Notes: a model not told the origin generated them from the letters alone. Shown: positions 16,757-26,350, numbered from the stretch's first letter. The stretch is 64,000 nucleotides of DNA from an uncultured Paracoccaceae bacterium (GCA_947497185.1 CANMFL010000010.1:1-64000), one strand, 5' to 3'. Numbers and translations: made by a program.

Positions 16757-18238
16757 CTAAAATTGTCTCTTTCGCCAGAACAGGCCGGACATAAGCACAA
16801 TCAGCAACAGAAACACAGGAATGTCGCCGTATTTGCTATAAGGCGTCGGCGGCAACGCATCGGGTAGCGCCGCATCAATGAAACCTGCGGTATTCATGTC
16901 AATAGAGGCGGTGATCTTGCCATATGGGTCGATCATTGCGCTGACACCAGTGTTAGCAACACGGACCATCGGCAAGCCCTGCTCAATCGCCCGTAGTCGC
17001 GCTTGTGCAAGGTGTTGATACGGACCCGCATCTTTGCCGAACCATGCATCATTTGTGATCAAGACCAAGGCCCGTGGGCGCGTTTCAGTCCCACCGACTT
17101 CTTCGGCAAAAATGCCCTCGTAACAAATCAATGGTCGAATTGGTCCAATGCCCGGCACGTTTACCGTGCGTATCCCTTCGCCGCCGCTGAACCCTCCTCC
17201 GTAAGATGCCCCAAACCCTTGAATTCCGACGTTGTGCAGCAAATCACCCCCCGGCACATATTCACCAAACGGAACCAGGTGCTGCTTGTCGTAGAACGCA
17301 TCAATCGCCCCGCCGCGCCCCATCAGGACAAAACTGTTAAAGTACAGCCCGCCTTGCGCACGATTCACGCCGACGATCAACGGCGCACCACGCGCGGCCT
17401 CTGATACGAGTTCAAGTTCGGGGTCGGCGTAATTCAGCAGTGTCGGGATCGCGCTTTCGGGCCAGACGATTAGATCAGGAATTTCGTCGCTGCCTGTGAA
17501 TTCCAGCATCCGATTAAAAAAGATGTCACGCTTTTCAATGTCCCACTTTTCGTCTTGCGGGGCGTTAGGTTGAATGAGGCGGACGATGGGGCCATCGTTT
17601 AATGATCGCGTGACTGACGTAGTGGCAAGGTTAACAGACGCAAACATCGCCGCCGTCGCCACCGTCAAGGCGGCGCTGCTTAGTCCCATCCTGAAACGCC
17701 CGACACCCAATATAGCGAGGCTCGCCGAAAGAAGCGTCACGATGAGCGTTAGCAAATGCGGCCCGCCCACTGCAGCCGCTTGCCCGAGAAATGTTGGGAT
17801 CAGGACATGCCCCAACAACGCCCAAGGAAAGCCGGTCAGGATCAATGATCGCAGCGCCTCAACCGCAACAATGGACAAGGCGAGACCAATAATGCCGCAC
17901 TTGAAAAACTTATGCGTGATCCCTGCTGCCAGCATCCAGAACAGCGCAAATCCCGCAGCCATCAGGACAACTGCAAACGGGGCCATCCAACCGTCGCGGG
18001 CGATATCGACGAGGAATGGCGAGATAATCCAGCGCAGTGAAAAGCCGAAATACCCGACGCCCAGCGCCCAGCCGTGCCACAATGCTGTGCGAAGATCAGG
18101 TGCTGATCGCATCAGAAAAAATACAACAGCGAGACCGATCACACTGGCAATCCACCAATCAAGCGGCGCATGACCGAGCGCGATAAACACGCCCAGCGCC
18201 GCAAGGATACCGCCCCGCCCTTTCCATCCCAAGCGCAT
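16757..18238 (-). CDS. lnt: Apolipoprotein N-acyltransferase
   Basis: Lnt adds the third acyl chain to lipoproteins at the inner membrane. The N-terminal half has several membrane helices; the C-terminal half is a periplasmic nitrilase-like domain. The catalytic triad is visible as Glu in VWPESAIP, Lys in FYDKQHLVPFGEYVPG and Cys in LICYEGIFAEE, in the right order. A final helix (IPVFLLLIVLMSGLFW) closes the protein. I chose the ATG at 18238 (493 aa), which leaves 19 nt after corC; an ATG at 18274 would overlap corC and is the main alternative. Confidence 0.93.
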   Translation of the reverse strand: MRLGWKGRGGILAALGVFIALGHAPLDWWIASVIGLAVVFFLMRSAPDLRTALWHGWALGVGYFGFSLRWIISPFLVDIARDGWMAPFAVVLMAAGFALFWMLAAGITHKFFKCGIIGLALSIVAVEALRSLILTGFPWALLGHVLIPTFLGQAAAVGGPHLLTLIVTLLSASLAILGVGRFRMGLSSAALTVATAAMFASVNLATTSVTRSLNDGPIVRLIQPNAPQDEKWDIEKRDIFFNRMLEFTGSDEIPDLIVWPESAIPTLLNYADPELELVSEAARGAPLIVGVNRAQGGLYFNSFVLMGRGGAIDAFYDKQHLVPFGEYVPGGDLLHNVGIQGFGASYGGGFSGGEGIRTVNVPGIGPIRPLICYEGIFAEEVGGTETRPRALVLITNDAWFGKDAGPYQHLAQARLRAIEQGLPMVRVANTGVSAMIDPYGKITASIDMNTAGFIDAALPDALPPTPYSKYGDIPVFLLLIVLMSGLFWRKRQF

Positions 18239-18257
18239 GAATCGCTCGGAAAAGTCG

Positions 18258-19148
18258 TTAGGCCTCTGCAGCATTTGGTAATCGTACCCGCAAACGTTTA
18301 ATCCGGCGCGGGTCCGCATCAACAACTTCGAATTCGACACCATCAGGGTGGCTGACGATCTCGCCGCGTGCAGGCACATGGCCAGATAGCATGAAGACCA
18401 GACCGCCAAGCGTGTCGATTTCCTCCTCGTCAATTTCGTGGTGTGCAGTCAGGACGATACCAATCTCGGATTCAAACGATTCAAGCTGCGTTTTCGCAAG
18501 CGCAGAATACACACCGGGGCCTTCAAGTACCCACAGTTTTTCTTCTTCCACGTCGTGTTCGTCCTCAATCGCGCCAACGACCTGTTCGATCAGATCTTCG
18601 ATCGTGACCAGCCCGTCCGTGCCGCCATATTCATCAATCACCAGCGCCATGTGTTTGCGTTCCTGCTGCATCTTTTGCAGCAAAACTCCCAAGGGCATCG
18701 ACGGCGGGACAAACAACAATGGTCGCAATATCTTACGCAGATCAAAAGGACCCGGATTTTGCTGGAATCCGTAGGCCAGCGCAAAGTCCTTCATGTTGAC
18801 GTTGCCAAGCGGCGTATCAAGCGTGCCGTCGTAGACAGGCAGACGTGTCATGCCGCTTTCGCGGAACACCTCCATCAGGTCTTCTTGCGATAAGGTCACG
18901 GGTACGGCGACGATATCCGACTTGGGAATCGACACATCCTCGACCCGCATGGACCGCAAATTGCGCATACCCGGCATCGCAGGTTGCGGATAAATCATAT
19001 GAGGTTTGTCAGGGTCAGGATCATCGGAATCCCCCGGACTACTAAAGGCATCAAAAAAACGACCGATAAAGCCGCGGTTTGTCTCTTCGTTTTCCTCGTC
19101 GAGCGCGCTCTGCGCCGCGTTCGAGGATCCGTCCGTTGTGTCGCCCAT
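18258..19148 (-). CDS. CorC/HlyC-type CBS-domain protein
   Basis: This 296-aa cytosolic protein of the CorC/TlyC group has two CBS domains (about residues 65-190; [17 protein letters not shown] at its start, [28 protein letters not shown] at its end) and a C-terminal CorC_HlyC domain that ends in [12 protein letters not shown]. It lacks the membrane part of longer relatives. The role is tied to Mg2+/Co2+ efflux in enterics but is unsettled elsewhere. I chose the ATG at 19148 because the longer frame overlaps ybeY without a binding site. It is part of the conserved phoH-ybeY-corC-lnt run. Confidence 0.9.
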   Translation of the reverse strand: MGDTTDGSSNAAQSALDEENEETNRGFIGRFFDAFSSPGDSDDPDPDKPHMIYPQPAMPGMRNLRSMRVEDVSIPKSDIVAVPVTLSQEDLMEVFRESGMTRLPVYDGTLDTPLGNVNMKDFALAYGFQQNPGPFDLRKILRPLLFVPPSMPLGVLLQKMQQERKHMALVIDEYGGTDGLVTIEDLIEQVVGAIEDEHDVEEEKLWVLEGPGVYSALAKTQLESFESEIGIVLTAHHEIDEEEIDTLGGLVFMLSGHVPARGEIVSHPDGVEFEVVDADPRRIKRLRVRLPNAAEA

Positions 19149-19182
19149 TAATCCTTGCCTTAAACACACCCAAATACGCGGG

Positions 19183-19677
19183 TTATTCCCTATATGGGTC
19201 AGCCAACCCCAAATTGCCAAGGATTTCCGTCTCCAATCCTTCCATTAAGGCGGCATCTGGCTCATTTTCGTGATCAAAACCCAACAGATGTAGCGTTCCA
19301 TGCACGATCAGGTGCGTCACATGGTCCGCAAGAGGCTTGTTCTGTTCGGCAGCTTCACGTGCGCAAGTATCATACGCGATGGCGATATCGCCTAATTCAC
19401 TGTCAGGTCCTTCTGTCGGCATATCGGGCATGTCGCCCTCGGTTTCAGCCGCGCGTTCATCCGATGGCCAACTGAGGACATTTGTCGGCGCGGGCTTGGC
19501 GCGGAAGTCTTGGTTTAGCACGGCGATGCGAGCGTCGTCGCAGGCCAAAATGCTGACCTCAAATTCGGAGGTCTCTACACCTAAATGCGTCAAAGCAGCG
19601 TCGCTAGCGACCTCGGCGAGCGTTTCGAAATCAAGGCCTGCCCAGCGCGTGTCTTCGATGATGACATCAACGCTCAT
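19183..19677 (-). CDS. ybeY: Endoribonuclease YbeY (rRNA maturation)
   Basis: YbeY is a metal-dependent RNase needed for 16S rRNA 3' end maturation and ribosome quality control. The zinc motif HLIVHGTLHLLGFDHE is present with its three His residues. NVLSWPSDE, a second conserved segment, precedes it. The 164-aa length is normal. The phoH stop lies 33 nt upstream with a palindromic repeat in the gap. Confidence 0.96.
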   Translation of the reverse strand: MSVDVIIEDTRWAGLDFETLAEVASDAALTHLGVETSEFEVSILACDDARIAVLNQDFRAKPAPTNVLSWPSDERAAETEGDMPDMPTEGPDSELGDIAIAYDTCAREAAEQNKPLADHVTHLIVHGTLHLLGFDHENEPDAALMEGLETEILGNLGLADPYRE

Positions 19678-19680
19678 GCT

Positions 19681-19708
19681 GGATGCCTCGATTTTTCGTG
19701 AAAAATCG
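19681..19708. repeat. Intergenic palindrome with GGATGCCTC flank (copy 2)
   Basis: CGATTTTTC (19689-19697) pairs with GAAAAATCG (19700-19708). GGATGCCTC (19681-19689) is the exact reverse complement of the GAGGCATCC next to the copy at 14664. On the minus strand it follows the phoH stop and ends 3 nt before the ybeY ATG, so it may also affect ybeY translation. Confidence 0.6.
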
Positions 19709-19710
19709 TC

Positions 19711-20742
19711 TCATTTGGGATCGTCGGCTTCATAGGCTTCGATGATCGCGGCAACCAGTGGATGACGCACCACATCTTTGGACGTGAAGTAGTTAAAGCT
19801 GATCTTTGGGATCGTCTTCAATAAACGTTCGGCATCCCACAGCCCAGACGTGACGCCGCGCGGCAAGTCGATCTGGGTTCTATCGCCGGTAATCACCATC
19901 CGCGACCCTTCGCCCAGGCGCGTGAGGAACATTTTCATCTGCATCGGCGTGGCGTTCTGCGCCTCGTCCAGCACAACAAACGCACGCGACAACGTCCGGC
20001 CACGCATAAAGGCAAGCGGCGCGATTTCGATCCGCTTTTCCTCGATCAGCTTCGCCGTCTGTTTTCCGGGCAAAAAGTCATTCAGCGCATCATAGAGCGG
20101 CTGCATATAAGGATCGACTTTGTCCTTCATATCACCGGGCAGATAGCCAAGTTTTTCGCCCGCTTCGACCGCAGGACGCGACAGAATGATCCGATCTACT
20201 TCGCCGTTGATATACATATTCACAGCAACGGCGACCGCGAGGTAAGTTTTCCCCGTCCCCGCAGGTCCGATTCCGAACGCGAGTTCTTTCTCGAACAAAG
20301 ACCGCACGTACGCCTTTTGCGCCTCGGTCCGTGGTTCGACCAATTTCTTGCGCGTCTTAATCTCGACCCGCGCACCGCTTACGCCCTTGAACAGTTCTTT
20401 CTGATCTCCGGGTTCTGCGGCACCACGCACCTCTGCTGGCCCCATCCGCAATTCGCGGTCAATATCGCCGTCTTCCAACGACTTACCTGCCTCTAGCCGC
20501 CCATACAGCGACTTCAAGATATCGATTGCATCTTTGCGGGGCTTCTCCTCGCCTACCACAGCAAGTTCGTTGCCACGCCTGATGATCTGCACCGAAAGCC
20601 GATCTTCGAGCGTCGCAAGATTGCGGTCAAATTCGCCGCAGAGATCGATCAATAGAAAGTTGTCAGGAAAGGCAAGTAGGGATTCAGATACATCTTCGTT
20701 ATGCTGAACACCATTTTCGGGGGTCTGGTCGCTAGGGGTCAA
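19711..20742 (-). CDS. phoH: PhoH family ATPase
   Basis: This is a predicted RNA-related ATPase of the PhoH family, commonly adjacent to ybeY. An N-terminal KH-like region is followed by the P-loop GPAGTGKTYLAVA near residue 150, the PAVEAGEKLGYLPGD segment, and the Walker B motif FVVLDEAQNAT. The true start is most likely the TTG at 20742 (343 aa), which has AGGAG six bases upstream. A GTG at 20817 would add a poorly conserved 25-residue leader. It starts the phoH-ybeY-corC-lnt operon. Confidence 0.93.
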   Translation of the reverse strand: MTPSDQTPENGVQHNEDVSESLLAFPDNFLLIDLCGEFDRNLATLEDRLSVQIIRRGNELAVVGEEKPRKDAIDILKSLYGRLEAGKSLEDGDIDRELRMGPAEVRGAAEPGDQKELFKGVSGARVEIKTRKKLVEPRTEAQKAYVRSLFEKELAFGIGPAGTGKTYLAVAVAVNMYINGEVDRIILSRPAVEAGEKLGYLPGDMKDKVDPYMQPLYDALNDFLPGKQTAKLIEEKRIEIAPLAFMRGRTLSRAFVVLDEAQNATPMQMKMFLTRLGEGSRMVITGDRTQIDLPRGVTSGLWDAERLLKTIPKISFNYFTSKDVVRHPLVAAIIEAYEADDPK

Positions 20743-20844
20743 ACAACTCTCCTGATTGTAAGCGGCAGAATCTGCGTTAACGCTATCGTCGCAATATGCG
20801 CAGGGTTGCGCAAGCACTGCTGCGCGACATGACGCTCAAACACG

Positions 20845-20876
20845 AAAAAAGGCCGCGGAAATATCCACGACCTTTC
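20845..20876 (-). terminator. Terminator after the lipoprotein gene
   Basis: On the minus strand AAAGG-t-CG-t-GGA pairs with TCC-g-CG-g-CCTTT and TTTTTT follows. It lies 24 nt after the end of the 20900 gene, and separates the OmpA/lipoprotein pair from phoH. Confidence 0.85.
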
Positions 20877-20899
20877 TCGAAAATCTGAACTGCCCTGAT

Positions 20900-21235
20900 T
20901 TAGAGCGTATCAGGAATGTCTGTACCTTCGCGGAACGGACCTGTTGCTGTGTTTGGCGGCGCAACACCGGAACACACAGGACGACCATCAGGTGTCAGGC
21001 GCTCTGACAAGTAGCCTTCAACACCGTCGTCGATGATCCAGTGGTCACATCCGTTTGGATCGACCCAGATACCAGCGACAAGCTGTGACAGGGATTTGCT
21101 ATCACGGCCACCATCGAAGGACCGTTCCAGACCTGTCCGCTGACCACCTTCAAGTTGACCAACAACCAATTCTGCACACCCAGATACTGTCAAACCAGCA
21201 ACGAGCAGGGCGGAAACTTTAACCATTTTCATCAT
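20900..21235 (-). CDS. Lipoprotein with a WVDPxGCxHW domain
   Basis: This 111-aa lipoprotein has a short signal peptide with the lipobox TVSGC. The mature part contains IWVDPNGCDHWIIDDG and VEGYLSERLTPDGRPVC, a domain also present in the OmpA-like neighbour. The ATG at 21235 has AAGGAG just upstream, formed in part by the stop codon region of the OmpA gene, so the two genes are probably co-translated. The function is unknown; a cell-envelope role is the natural guess. The two Cys of the shared domain could form a disulfide bond. Confidence 0.75.
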   Translation of the reverse strand: MMKMVKVSALLVAGLTVSGCAELVVGQLEGGQRTGLERSFDGGRDSKSLSQLVAGIWVDPNGCDHWIIDDGVEGYLSERLTPDGRPVCSGVAPPNTATGPFREGTDIPDTL

Positions 21236-21243
21236 ACTGCTCC

Positions 21244-21849
21244 TTACTTCAGACAAATGACTTCAACGCGACGGTTCGCAGCATAAGCTGCAGCCGAGTT
21301 ACCCGCTTGTGCCGGACGACGCTCACCAAAACCACGGGCTTCAACAACGTTGACGCCTGCGGATCGTGCAACACCAGCAACCATATCGGCGCGACGCTGG
21401 GACAGACCCATGTTATATTCGTCAGATGCGTTGGCATCTGTGTGGCCGTAAATCATGACGCCATAGGCATCGAGATTAGCGAAGTAGCTCATCAGCTGGC
21501 TTTTCCGGCCTTCCGCAATCCACGCTTCATCGTTTGCAAACAATGTATCGGACGGGACAACACCGCAAACTTCCTGACGGCGGCACACTGGGCTACCATC
21601 GCGGTTACGGTGTGGGGACATGAAGCCTTCGAAGCCGTCATCAAACACCCAGTGTTCGCAGCCGTCGGGATCAACCCAGATCGTTGGCGTGTATTCTTCA
21701 CCAATGATTGTGCGGTTGCCATTGGTCGCTTCGACCACCACCGTTTGTGCAGAAACAGGAGCTGCAATCATTGTCACCGACAGTGCTGTCGCTGCAATTG
21801 CAAACACCGACTGCGATGACTTTCTAAAATTGAATTTCGCCACGACCAT
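21244..21849 (-). CDS. OmpA family protein with an N-terminal WVDPxGCxHW domain
   Basis: This is a 201-aa exported protein with a Sec signal peptide that ends near VSAQT. The N-terminal mature part holds IWVDPDGCEHWVFDDG and FEGFMSPHRNRDGSPVC, like the lipoprotein that follows. The C-terminal part is an OmpA-like peptidoglycan-binding domain: YGHTDANASDEYNMGLSQRRA, and RGFGERRP, and NRRVEVICL. It lacks an outer-membrane barrel. I chose the ATG at 21849 with GAGGGAT upstream. The pair lies between phoH and miaB, which are direct neighbours in many relatives. Confidence 0.85.
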   Translation of the reverse strand: MVVAKFNFRKSSQSVFAIAATALSVTMIAAPVSAQTVVVEATNGNRTIIGEEYTPTIWVDPDGCEHWVFDDGFEGFMSPHRNRDGSPVCRRQEVCGVVPSDTLFANDEAWIAEGRKSQLMSYFANLDAYGVMIYGHTDANASDEYNMGLSQRRADMVAGVARSAGVNVVEARGFGERRPAQAGNSAAAYAANRRVEVICLK

Positions 21850-22035
21850 ATCCCTCGCTTTGCGTCTCAAAACCAAGACGGAAACACATACCGTCTACTT
21901 TAATTACGTTAGCTACATTTGTACCAAGATTAGGACCCGTTGTAAGACCTAATAACCACATATTGTATCCAGAACGGAAACTGTGCGGCCACCCATCAAG
22001 CATTGAGCCGGAATTTGTGACAAACTAAGTTAAAA

Positions 22036-23364
22036 TTATGGCGATTTCGACAAATTTCCCGCCAAAGAGTTGGTCTCTGACCGAGTGATTCTCACTTTTC
22101 GAACCTTGCCGATTGAATCCAACGGCGCTTCGGCGAACACTGCATGAAGATATTCGGACTTTCCGATCATCTGCCCTGCTTCGCGTCCGGCTTTTTCGAA
22201 CAATACCGAGACCTCTCGACCAACCATGCTTTCTTGCGTCTGCACCTGTTGTTCACGCAGCAACCCTTGCAGGCGTTGCAAGCGTTCGTTCATCACATCT
22301 TCGGGCAATTGCGGCTTTTCAGCAGCCGGTGTGCCCGGGCGTGTGGAATACTTGAACGAATAGGCTTGGCCGTAATGCACTTCGCGAATGAGGCTCAGCG
22401 TGTCTTCAAAGTCTTGATCGGTCTCACCGGGGAAACCGACGATAAAGTCACCTGACAGCAAAATATCAGGCCGCGCCGCGCGAATGCGTTCAATGACACG
22501 AATATAGCTCTCGGCGGTGTGCTTGCGGTTCATCGCCTTGAGAATTTTGTCGGACCCTGCTTGTACCGGCAAATGCAGGTAGGGCATCAATTTAGAACAG
22601 GTGCCATGTGCTTCGATCAGCGCATCATCCATGTCGTTGGGGTGGGACGTAGTAAAGCGAATACGCTCCAGCCCGTCCACCTTGTCCAGCGCCCAAATCA
22701 AACCAGCAAGGCCGCCATCGTGACCGTGATAAGCATTCACGTTCTGGCCCAAGAGCGTGATCTCACACACACCCGTTTCGACCAATTCTTGTGCTTCGCG
22801 GATAATCCGGTCCGCCGGGCGCGAGACCTCGGACCCGCGCGTATACGGTACAACGCAGAAGGCGCAGAATTTGTCGCAGCCTTCTTGCACGGTTAGGAAC
22901 GCCGTTGGTCCGCGCTTGGCTTTGGACCGTCGTTTCAGCGTGTCGAATTTGTCGTCGTCAGGAAAATCGGTATCCAGCGCCTTTTTGCCAGCCTGCACGG
23001 CGTCGTCCATCGCGGGCAACCTGTGATAGCTTTGCGGTCCCACAACCAGATCGACAATCGGCTGACGGCGCATAATTTCTTCGCCTTCGGCTTGAGCCAC
23101 ACATCCAGTGACGCCAAACTTCAAATCCGGTTTGTCTTCTTTGAGCGCCTTCATCCGGCCCAGTTCCGAATATACCTTTTCCGCGGCCTTTTCACGAATG
23201 TGACAGGTGTTCAGCAAAATCATATCCGCGTCGTCGGGCGACTTTGTCTCGACATAGCCGTTCCCGCCCAGCGCTTCGGCCATGCGTTCGCTGTCATAGA
23301 CGTTCATCTGACATCCATATGTCTTGATATATAACTTCTTTGGGGCGGGCGTGCGGTCTGACAT
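22036..23364 (-). CDS. miaB: tRNA-2-methylthio-N6-dimethylallyladenosine synthase
   Basis: MiaB adds the 2-methylthio group to i6A37 of tRNAs. The N-terminal UPF0004 domain keeps its three cluster cysteines ([22 protein letters not shown]). The radical-SAM motif is CDKFCAFC, a CX3CX2C. A TRAM domain ends the 442-aa protein. I chose the ATG at 23364, which gives the usual length. Longer frames begin with an unlikely N-terminal extension that has no homology to the family. Confidence 0.96.
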   Translation of the reverse strand: MSDRTPAPKKLYIKTYGCQMNVYDSERMAEALGGNGYVETKSPDDADMILLNTCHIREKAAEKVYSELGRMKALKEDKPDLKFGVTGCVAQAEGEEIMRRQPIVDLVVGPQSYHRLPAMDDAVQAGKKALDTDFPDDDKFDTLKRRSKAKRGPTAFLTVQEGCDKFCAFCVVPYTRGSEVSRPADRIIREAQELVETGVCEITLLGQNVNAYHGHDGGLAGLIWALDKVDGLERIRFTTSHPNDMDDALIEAHGTCSKLMPYLHLPVQAGSDKILKAMNRKHTAESYIRVIERIRAARPDILLSGDFIVGFPGETDQDFEDTLSLIREVHYGQAYSFKYSTRPGTPAAEKPQLPEDVMNERLQRLQGLLREQQVQTQESMVGREVSVLFEKAGREAGQMIGKSEYLHAVFAEAPLDSIGKVRKVRITRSETNSLAGNLSKSP

Positions 23365-23481
23365 CGGTGACATCCTGAGCAAGAGCAAATCAGTCGCTAT
23401 CCTACCCCGCCCTGCCCGTGCTTGCAATGCAGGCAAACTTTGCTGCAAAAGAGAGAACATGTACCACAAACGGACCCGCTT

Positions 23482-24342
23482 ATGATGTATCCCGATTTAT
23501 CTAGTTTTCTGCGTGACGGCAAAGCGGCGCTGGCCAAGGGGCCTATTGGCCTGATCATGGTCGAGGATGACGTCGAGGTCCGGTCAACGATCGAGCACCA
23601 TTTGCGGGCTGGATTTCAAGCCTTGGTGGTGTTTGCGAGCGACGAAATCGTGCCTCTGGCGGGTTTGGATCCAAACGTGCATTGGGTGACACACGACATG
23701 TCCGAAGATGCGGCGTTAGAAAACGCGGTCAATGGCGTGATCGCAGCCGCACCCGGCAAATGGCTATATTACTGTTATAATAGCGAATACCTGCATTACC
23801 CATTTTCGGATGATCGCACAGTTGGCGAAATGCTGGCCTTTAATGCCGAAGAACGGCGCGAAACGATCATGACCTTTACGGTCGATCTTTATGCAGGTGA
23901 TCTGAATGACGCGCCCAATGCGGTGTCGTTAGAGAACGCACACTTGGATACGTCCGGTTACTATGCATTAGCCCGTTGGAACGGCGAAGACTACGAAGAA
24001 CGACAGCTCGATTTCTTTGGTGGGCTACGCTGGCGCTTTGAGGAACACATGCCATGGACGCGCCGGCGGATTGATCGCGTCAGTCTATTCCGCGCACGTC
24101 CCGGTTTGCTGCTTCAAGCGGATCACACGTTTAATTTGCCGGAATTCAACACATATGCGTGCCCGTGGCACAATAACCTAACGGCTGCGGTCTGCTCGTT
24201 CCGAACAGCCAAAGCGTTAAAGCGCAATCCGGGCAGTCGCGATGCGATCCAAGATTTCAAATGGCGGTCCTCAACTCAGTTTGAATGGTCATCAACTCAG
24301 TTGATGGACCTCGGCCTGATGGAACCGGGGCAATGGTTCTAA
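23482..24342 (+). CDS. Glycosyltransferase-like protein (family-2-like, uncertain)
   Basis: This 286-aa protein is probably cytosolic. The segment [26 protein letters not shown] followed by ALVVFASDE resembles the start of family-2-like glycosyltransferases (PF13704 type), where E-x-x-H-H and a following Gly are typical. The middle is rich in acidic and aromatic residues and the end in [20 protein letters not shown]. No classical DxD is clear, so the assignment is tentative. It starts 117 nt from miaB in divergent direction. No ribosome binding site is evident, so Met at 23482 or 23485 could be first. Confidence 0.5.
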   Translation: MMYPDLSSFLRDGKAALAKGPIGLIMVEDDVEVRSTIEHHLRAGFQALVVFASDEIVPLAGLDPNVHWVTHDMSEDAALENAVNGVIAAAPGKWLYYCYNSEYLHYPFSDDRTVGEMLAFNAEERRETIMTFTVDLYAGDLNDAPNAVSLENAHLDTSGYYALARWNGEDYEERQLDFFGGLRWRFEEHMPWTRRRIDRVSLFRARPGLLLQADHTFNLPEFNTYACPWHNNLTAAVCSFRTAKALKRNPGSRDAIQDFKWRSSTQFEWSSTQLMDLGLMEPGQWF

Positions 24343-24343
24343 A

Positions 24344-24880
24344 CTAGGCAACTGTCGTTGCGCGCGCAGGATACGTTTTCGGCGGTTGCTGCGGTCGAAA
24401 TTGCAAGCCACGCCCCCGCGTATGCAGCGATGACAACGCCCAATCACCGGGCCGCGTCACCAATCCTTCTGATACCGGCGCATGGATAATCAAGTGTTCA
24501 TGCAGGTCGTAGTCGGCCTGATCGCGAATATCGTGCTGCCAAAAGCTGCGTTGCCAAATCCCTTTTTCGCGCCGCCGGATCATCGCTGGTGACAAATCAG
24601 CCGGATCGGGTTTCGGGCAATGCCGCGAGAACGTGGATTTGATGATCCGCCAACGCGCAGCATGGTCAAAATCCTTGTCCGGTAACGTCCAAATCATGTG
24701 AAGTCTCGCAGGCAAGATTACAGCCGCCACAATTTGAAAGGGCATGGATTTGCTACAAACACGAATGGACTGCCGTAAGACATCGACTTGATCCACCAAC
24801 AGGCGCGAAGTCGTATCCTGAAGGCGGACAGTAAAGAACGTGGCGTTCGTGGCGAGAATCGGGTGCGTAAAATCAGTCAT
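24344..24880 (-). CDS. Degenerate REP-associated tyrosine transposase (RAYT-like)
   Basis: This 178-aa protein belongs to the Y1-transposase/RAYT group: ILPARLHMIWTLPDKD, ARWRIIKSTFSRHC, EKGIWQRSFWQHDIRD and DWALSSLH match the family layout. The catalytic parts are changed, however. The HUH pair, normally H-V-H, reads R-L-H. The block normally written Y-I-H-x-N-P-V reads L-I-I-H-A-P-V, so the catalytic Tyr is not in place. It may be an inactive or domesticated copy. I saw no REP-type palindrome in the flanks. Confidence 0.75.
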   Translation of the reverse strand: MTDFTHPILATNATFFTVRLQDTTSRLLVDQVDVLRQSIRVCSKSMPFQIVAAVILPARLHMIWTLPDKDFDHAARWRIIKSTFSRHCPKPDPADLSPAMIRRREKGIWQRSFWQHDIRDQADYDLHEHLIIHAPVSEGLVTRPGDWALSSLHTRGRGLQFRPQQPPKTYPARATTVA

Positions 24881-24941
24881 ACCCCAAGGTTAGTGTCAGC
24901 AAGGTTAACAGAATCTGAATCGCAGCACGTTATCAAACTCG

Positions 24942-25688
24942 TTAGTCGTCACAGCCCTCTAGGCTTGACGTCTCGCCCACCGCAAATCCCGATTTTCGGA
25001 ACAACGCGAGGTCGGCTTTGCTTTTGGTCAACCATGATAGGCCAAATGCCCAAATTCCCATCGCCTCGAACCAGAAAATCAGATTGTAGTCCAATACGAT
25101 CTCGCGTCCGACACCGCCGATAAACCTTTTGAAAACAACTGCCAGCGCGGTTAGAATAAGCGCTGCAATTATCGTCCAGCCACACGCAATATACACACGC
25201 CTGCGTCCCATGCTGCATGTCCGTGCGAACTTTACAAAGCAGAACGCTGCAAGGCTGGAAAAGAAAACGAACGCCGAGAGGTAGTGGATAATCGGTGTGA
25301 TTTCCGCGCCAAGCAAGTGTTGCGTCATGCTTGCAACTTTGACGCCACCACCTTCGTTCGGGAAGAATGCGACGCCGAATGCACTGATCCCTGCAGTCGT
25401 TGCCAGCCAATCATCGTCGATCCATTCACCTTCCTCGCGGCGATATCCACGGTAGGAAATCAGAAACACACCAATCGCACAAAGCGTCCCGACAAAGATA
25501 TCGCGGTAAGTCGTATGGTAAAAATCACTGATCGTCGGCTCGATGCGCCCCACCTCGGAATCGACGCGCGGCAGATCCAGCAAACCACCCAAAATCAAGA
25601 CCAGAGGCAAGCACATCCCCAGAAGCCCAAGCGCTGTGCGCACCCGTGTAAATGACAAAACCAAGTCGGTGTGATGTTGCTTTGGCAT
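24942..25688 (-). CDS. Multi-pass membrane protein, unknown function
   Basis: This 248-aa protein has about six hydrophobic segments. The sequence TISDFYHTTYRDIFVGTLCAIGVF and the glycine-rich FGVAFFPNEGGG resemble a family of bacterial membrane proteins of unknown role that share an SD(F/Y)Y-x-T and RD-x-FVG pattern. I do not recognise a named gene. Its C-terminus is a charged cytosolic tail (KSKADLALFRKSGFAVGETSSLEGC). It stands alone between the RAYT-like gene and irr. Confidence 0.7.
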   Translation of the reverse strand: MPKQHHTDLVLSFTRVRTALGLLGMCLPLVLILGGLLDLPRVDSEVGRIEPTISDFYHTTYRDIFVGTLCAIGVFLISYRGYRREEGEWIDDDWLATTAGISAFGVAFFPNEGGGVKVASMTQHLLGAEITPIIHYLSAFVFFSSLAAFCFVKFARTCSMGRRRVYIACGWTIIAALILTALAVVFKRFIGGVGREIVLDYNLIFWFEAMGIWAFGLSWLTKSKADLALFRKSGFAVGETSSLEGCDD

Positions 25689-25801
25689 GATATGCCCTCG
25701 ACTATCGTTTCCAACCTTCCCGCAAGGTGAACTTACAGGACTGGGCTAACGATAGGATGGCAGATGGCATTTGCCTACTCAAGGTAGGCGAAACCTGACC
25801 T

Positions 25802-26230
25802 TTAGGTACGGCGCAGACGAATCACGACATCAACCGAAGCGATTTCTGCGCCCTCAGGAATATCCGGTAATTTCGAAATTTCCAACTGATCAGCAGCAGC
25901 ATCAGTCAGCTTGTGGTCGTCTTCCCAGTAGAAATGTGGGTGATCTGTGATGTTTGTGTCAAAGTAGCTTTTGGACCCATCAACCGTAATTTCACGCATC
26001 AAACCAGCATCGCAAAATGCGCGAAGCGTGTTGTAGACAGTGGCCAGTGATACTTTTTCACCATGTCGCGAGGCGGCGTCGAAAAGACTTTCCGCAGTGA
26101 CATGTCGGTTCTGACCGTCGCCAACGAGCAGTGTTGCAAGCGTGACGCGCTGGCGCGTGGGACGCAGATCAGCTGATGCCAACCATGTGTTGCCCCGGTG
26201 TGCTGCGGTGTCTTGTGCGGTCTCGATCAT
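25802..26230 (-). CDS. irr: Fur-family iron response regulator Irr
   Basis: This is a 142-aa transcription factor of the Fur family. The winged helix region has DLRPTRQRVTLATLL and VSLATVYNTLRAF, and the C-terminal part has the DTNITDHPHFYWEDDH block. Placement next to fabA and the sequence support Irr rather than Fur; in alphaproteobacteria Irr acts on iron and heme genes. No heme regulatory Cys-Pro is present, as is common in Rhodobacterales. The gene is divergent from fabA with a 120-nt region between them that has a TATAAT at 26293. Confidence 0.85.
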   Translation of the reverse strand: MIETAQDTAAHRGNTWLASADLRPTRQRVTLATLLVGDGQNRHVTAESLFDAASRHGEKVSLATVYNTLRAFCDAGLMREITVDGSKSYFDTNITDHPHFYWEDDHKLTDAAADQLEISKLPDIPEGAEIASVDVVIRLRRT

Positions 26231-26350
26231 CGACGATTGTCTCCTTACTGCCCTAATATGGCGTAAATCTGGGCAGGATCAAACGAAAACCCTATAATTT
26301 AGCGCCTCATTTCGCGGCAAAGCGGCACACTTGCCCTTAAGTTCGCCCAG

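Noticed and set aside
26334-26346. A 13-base string CCTTAAGTTCGCC shared with 10414-10426
   Set aside because: Pairs of this length are expected by chance in 64 kb, and the two places have no common function.
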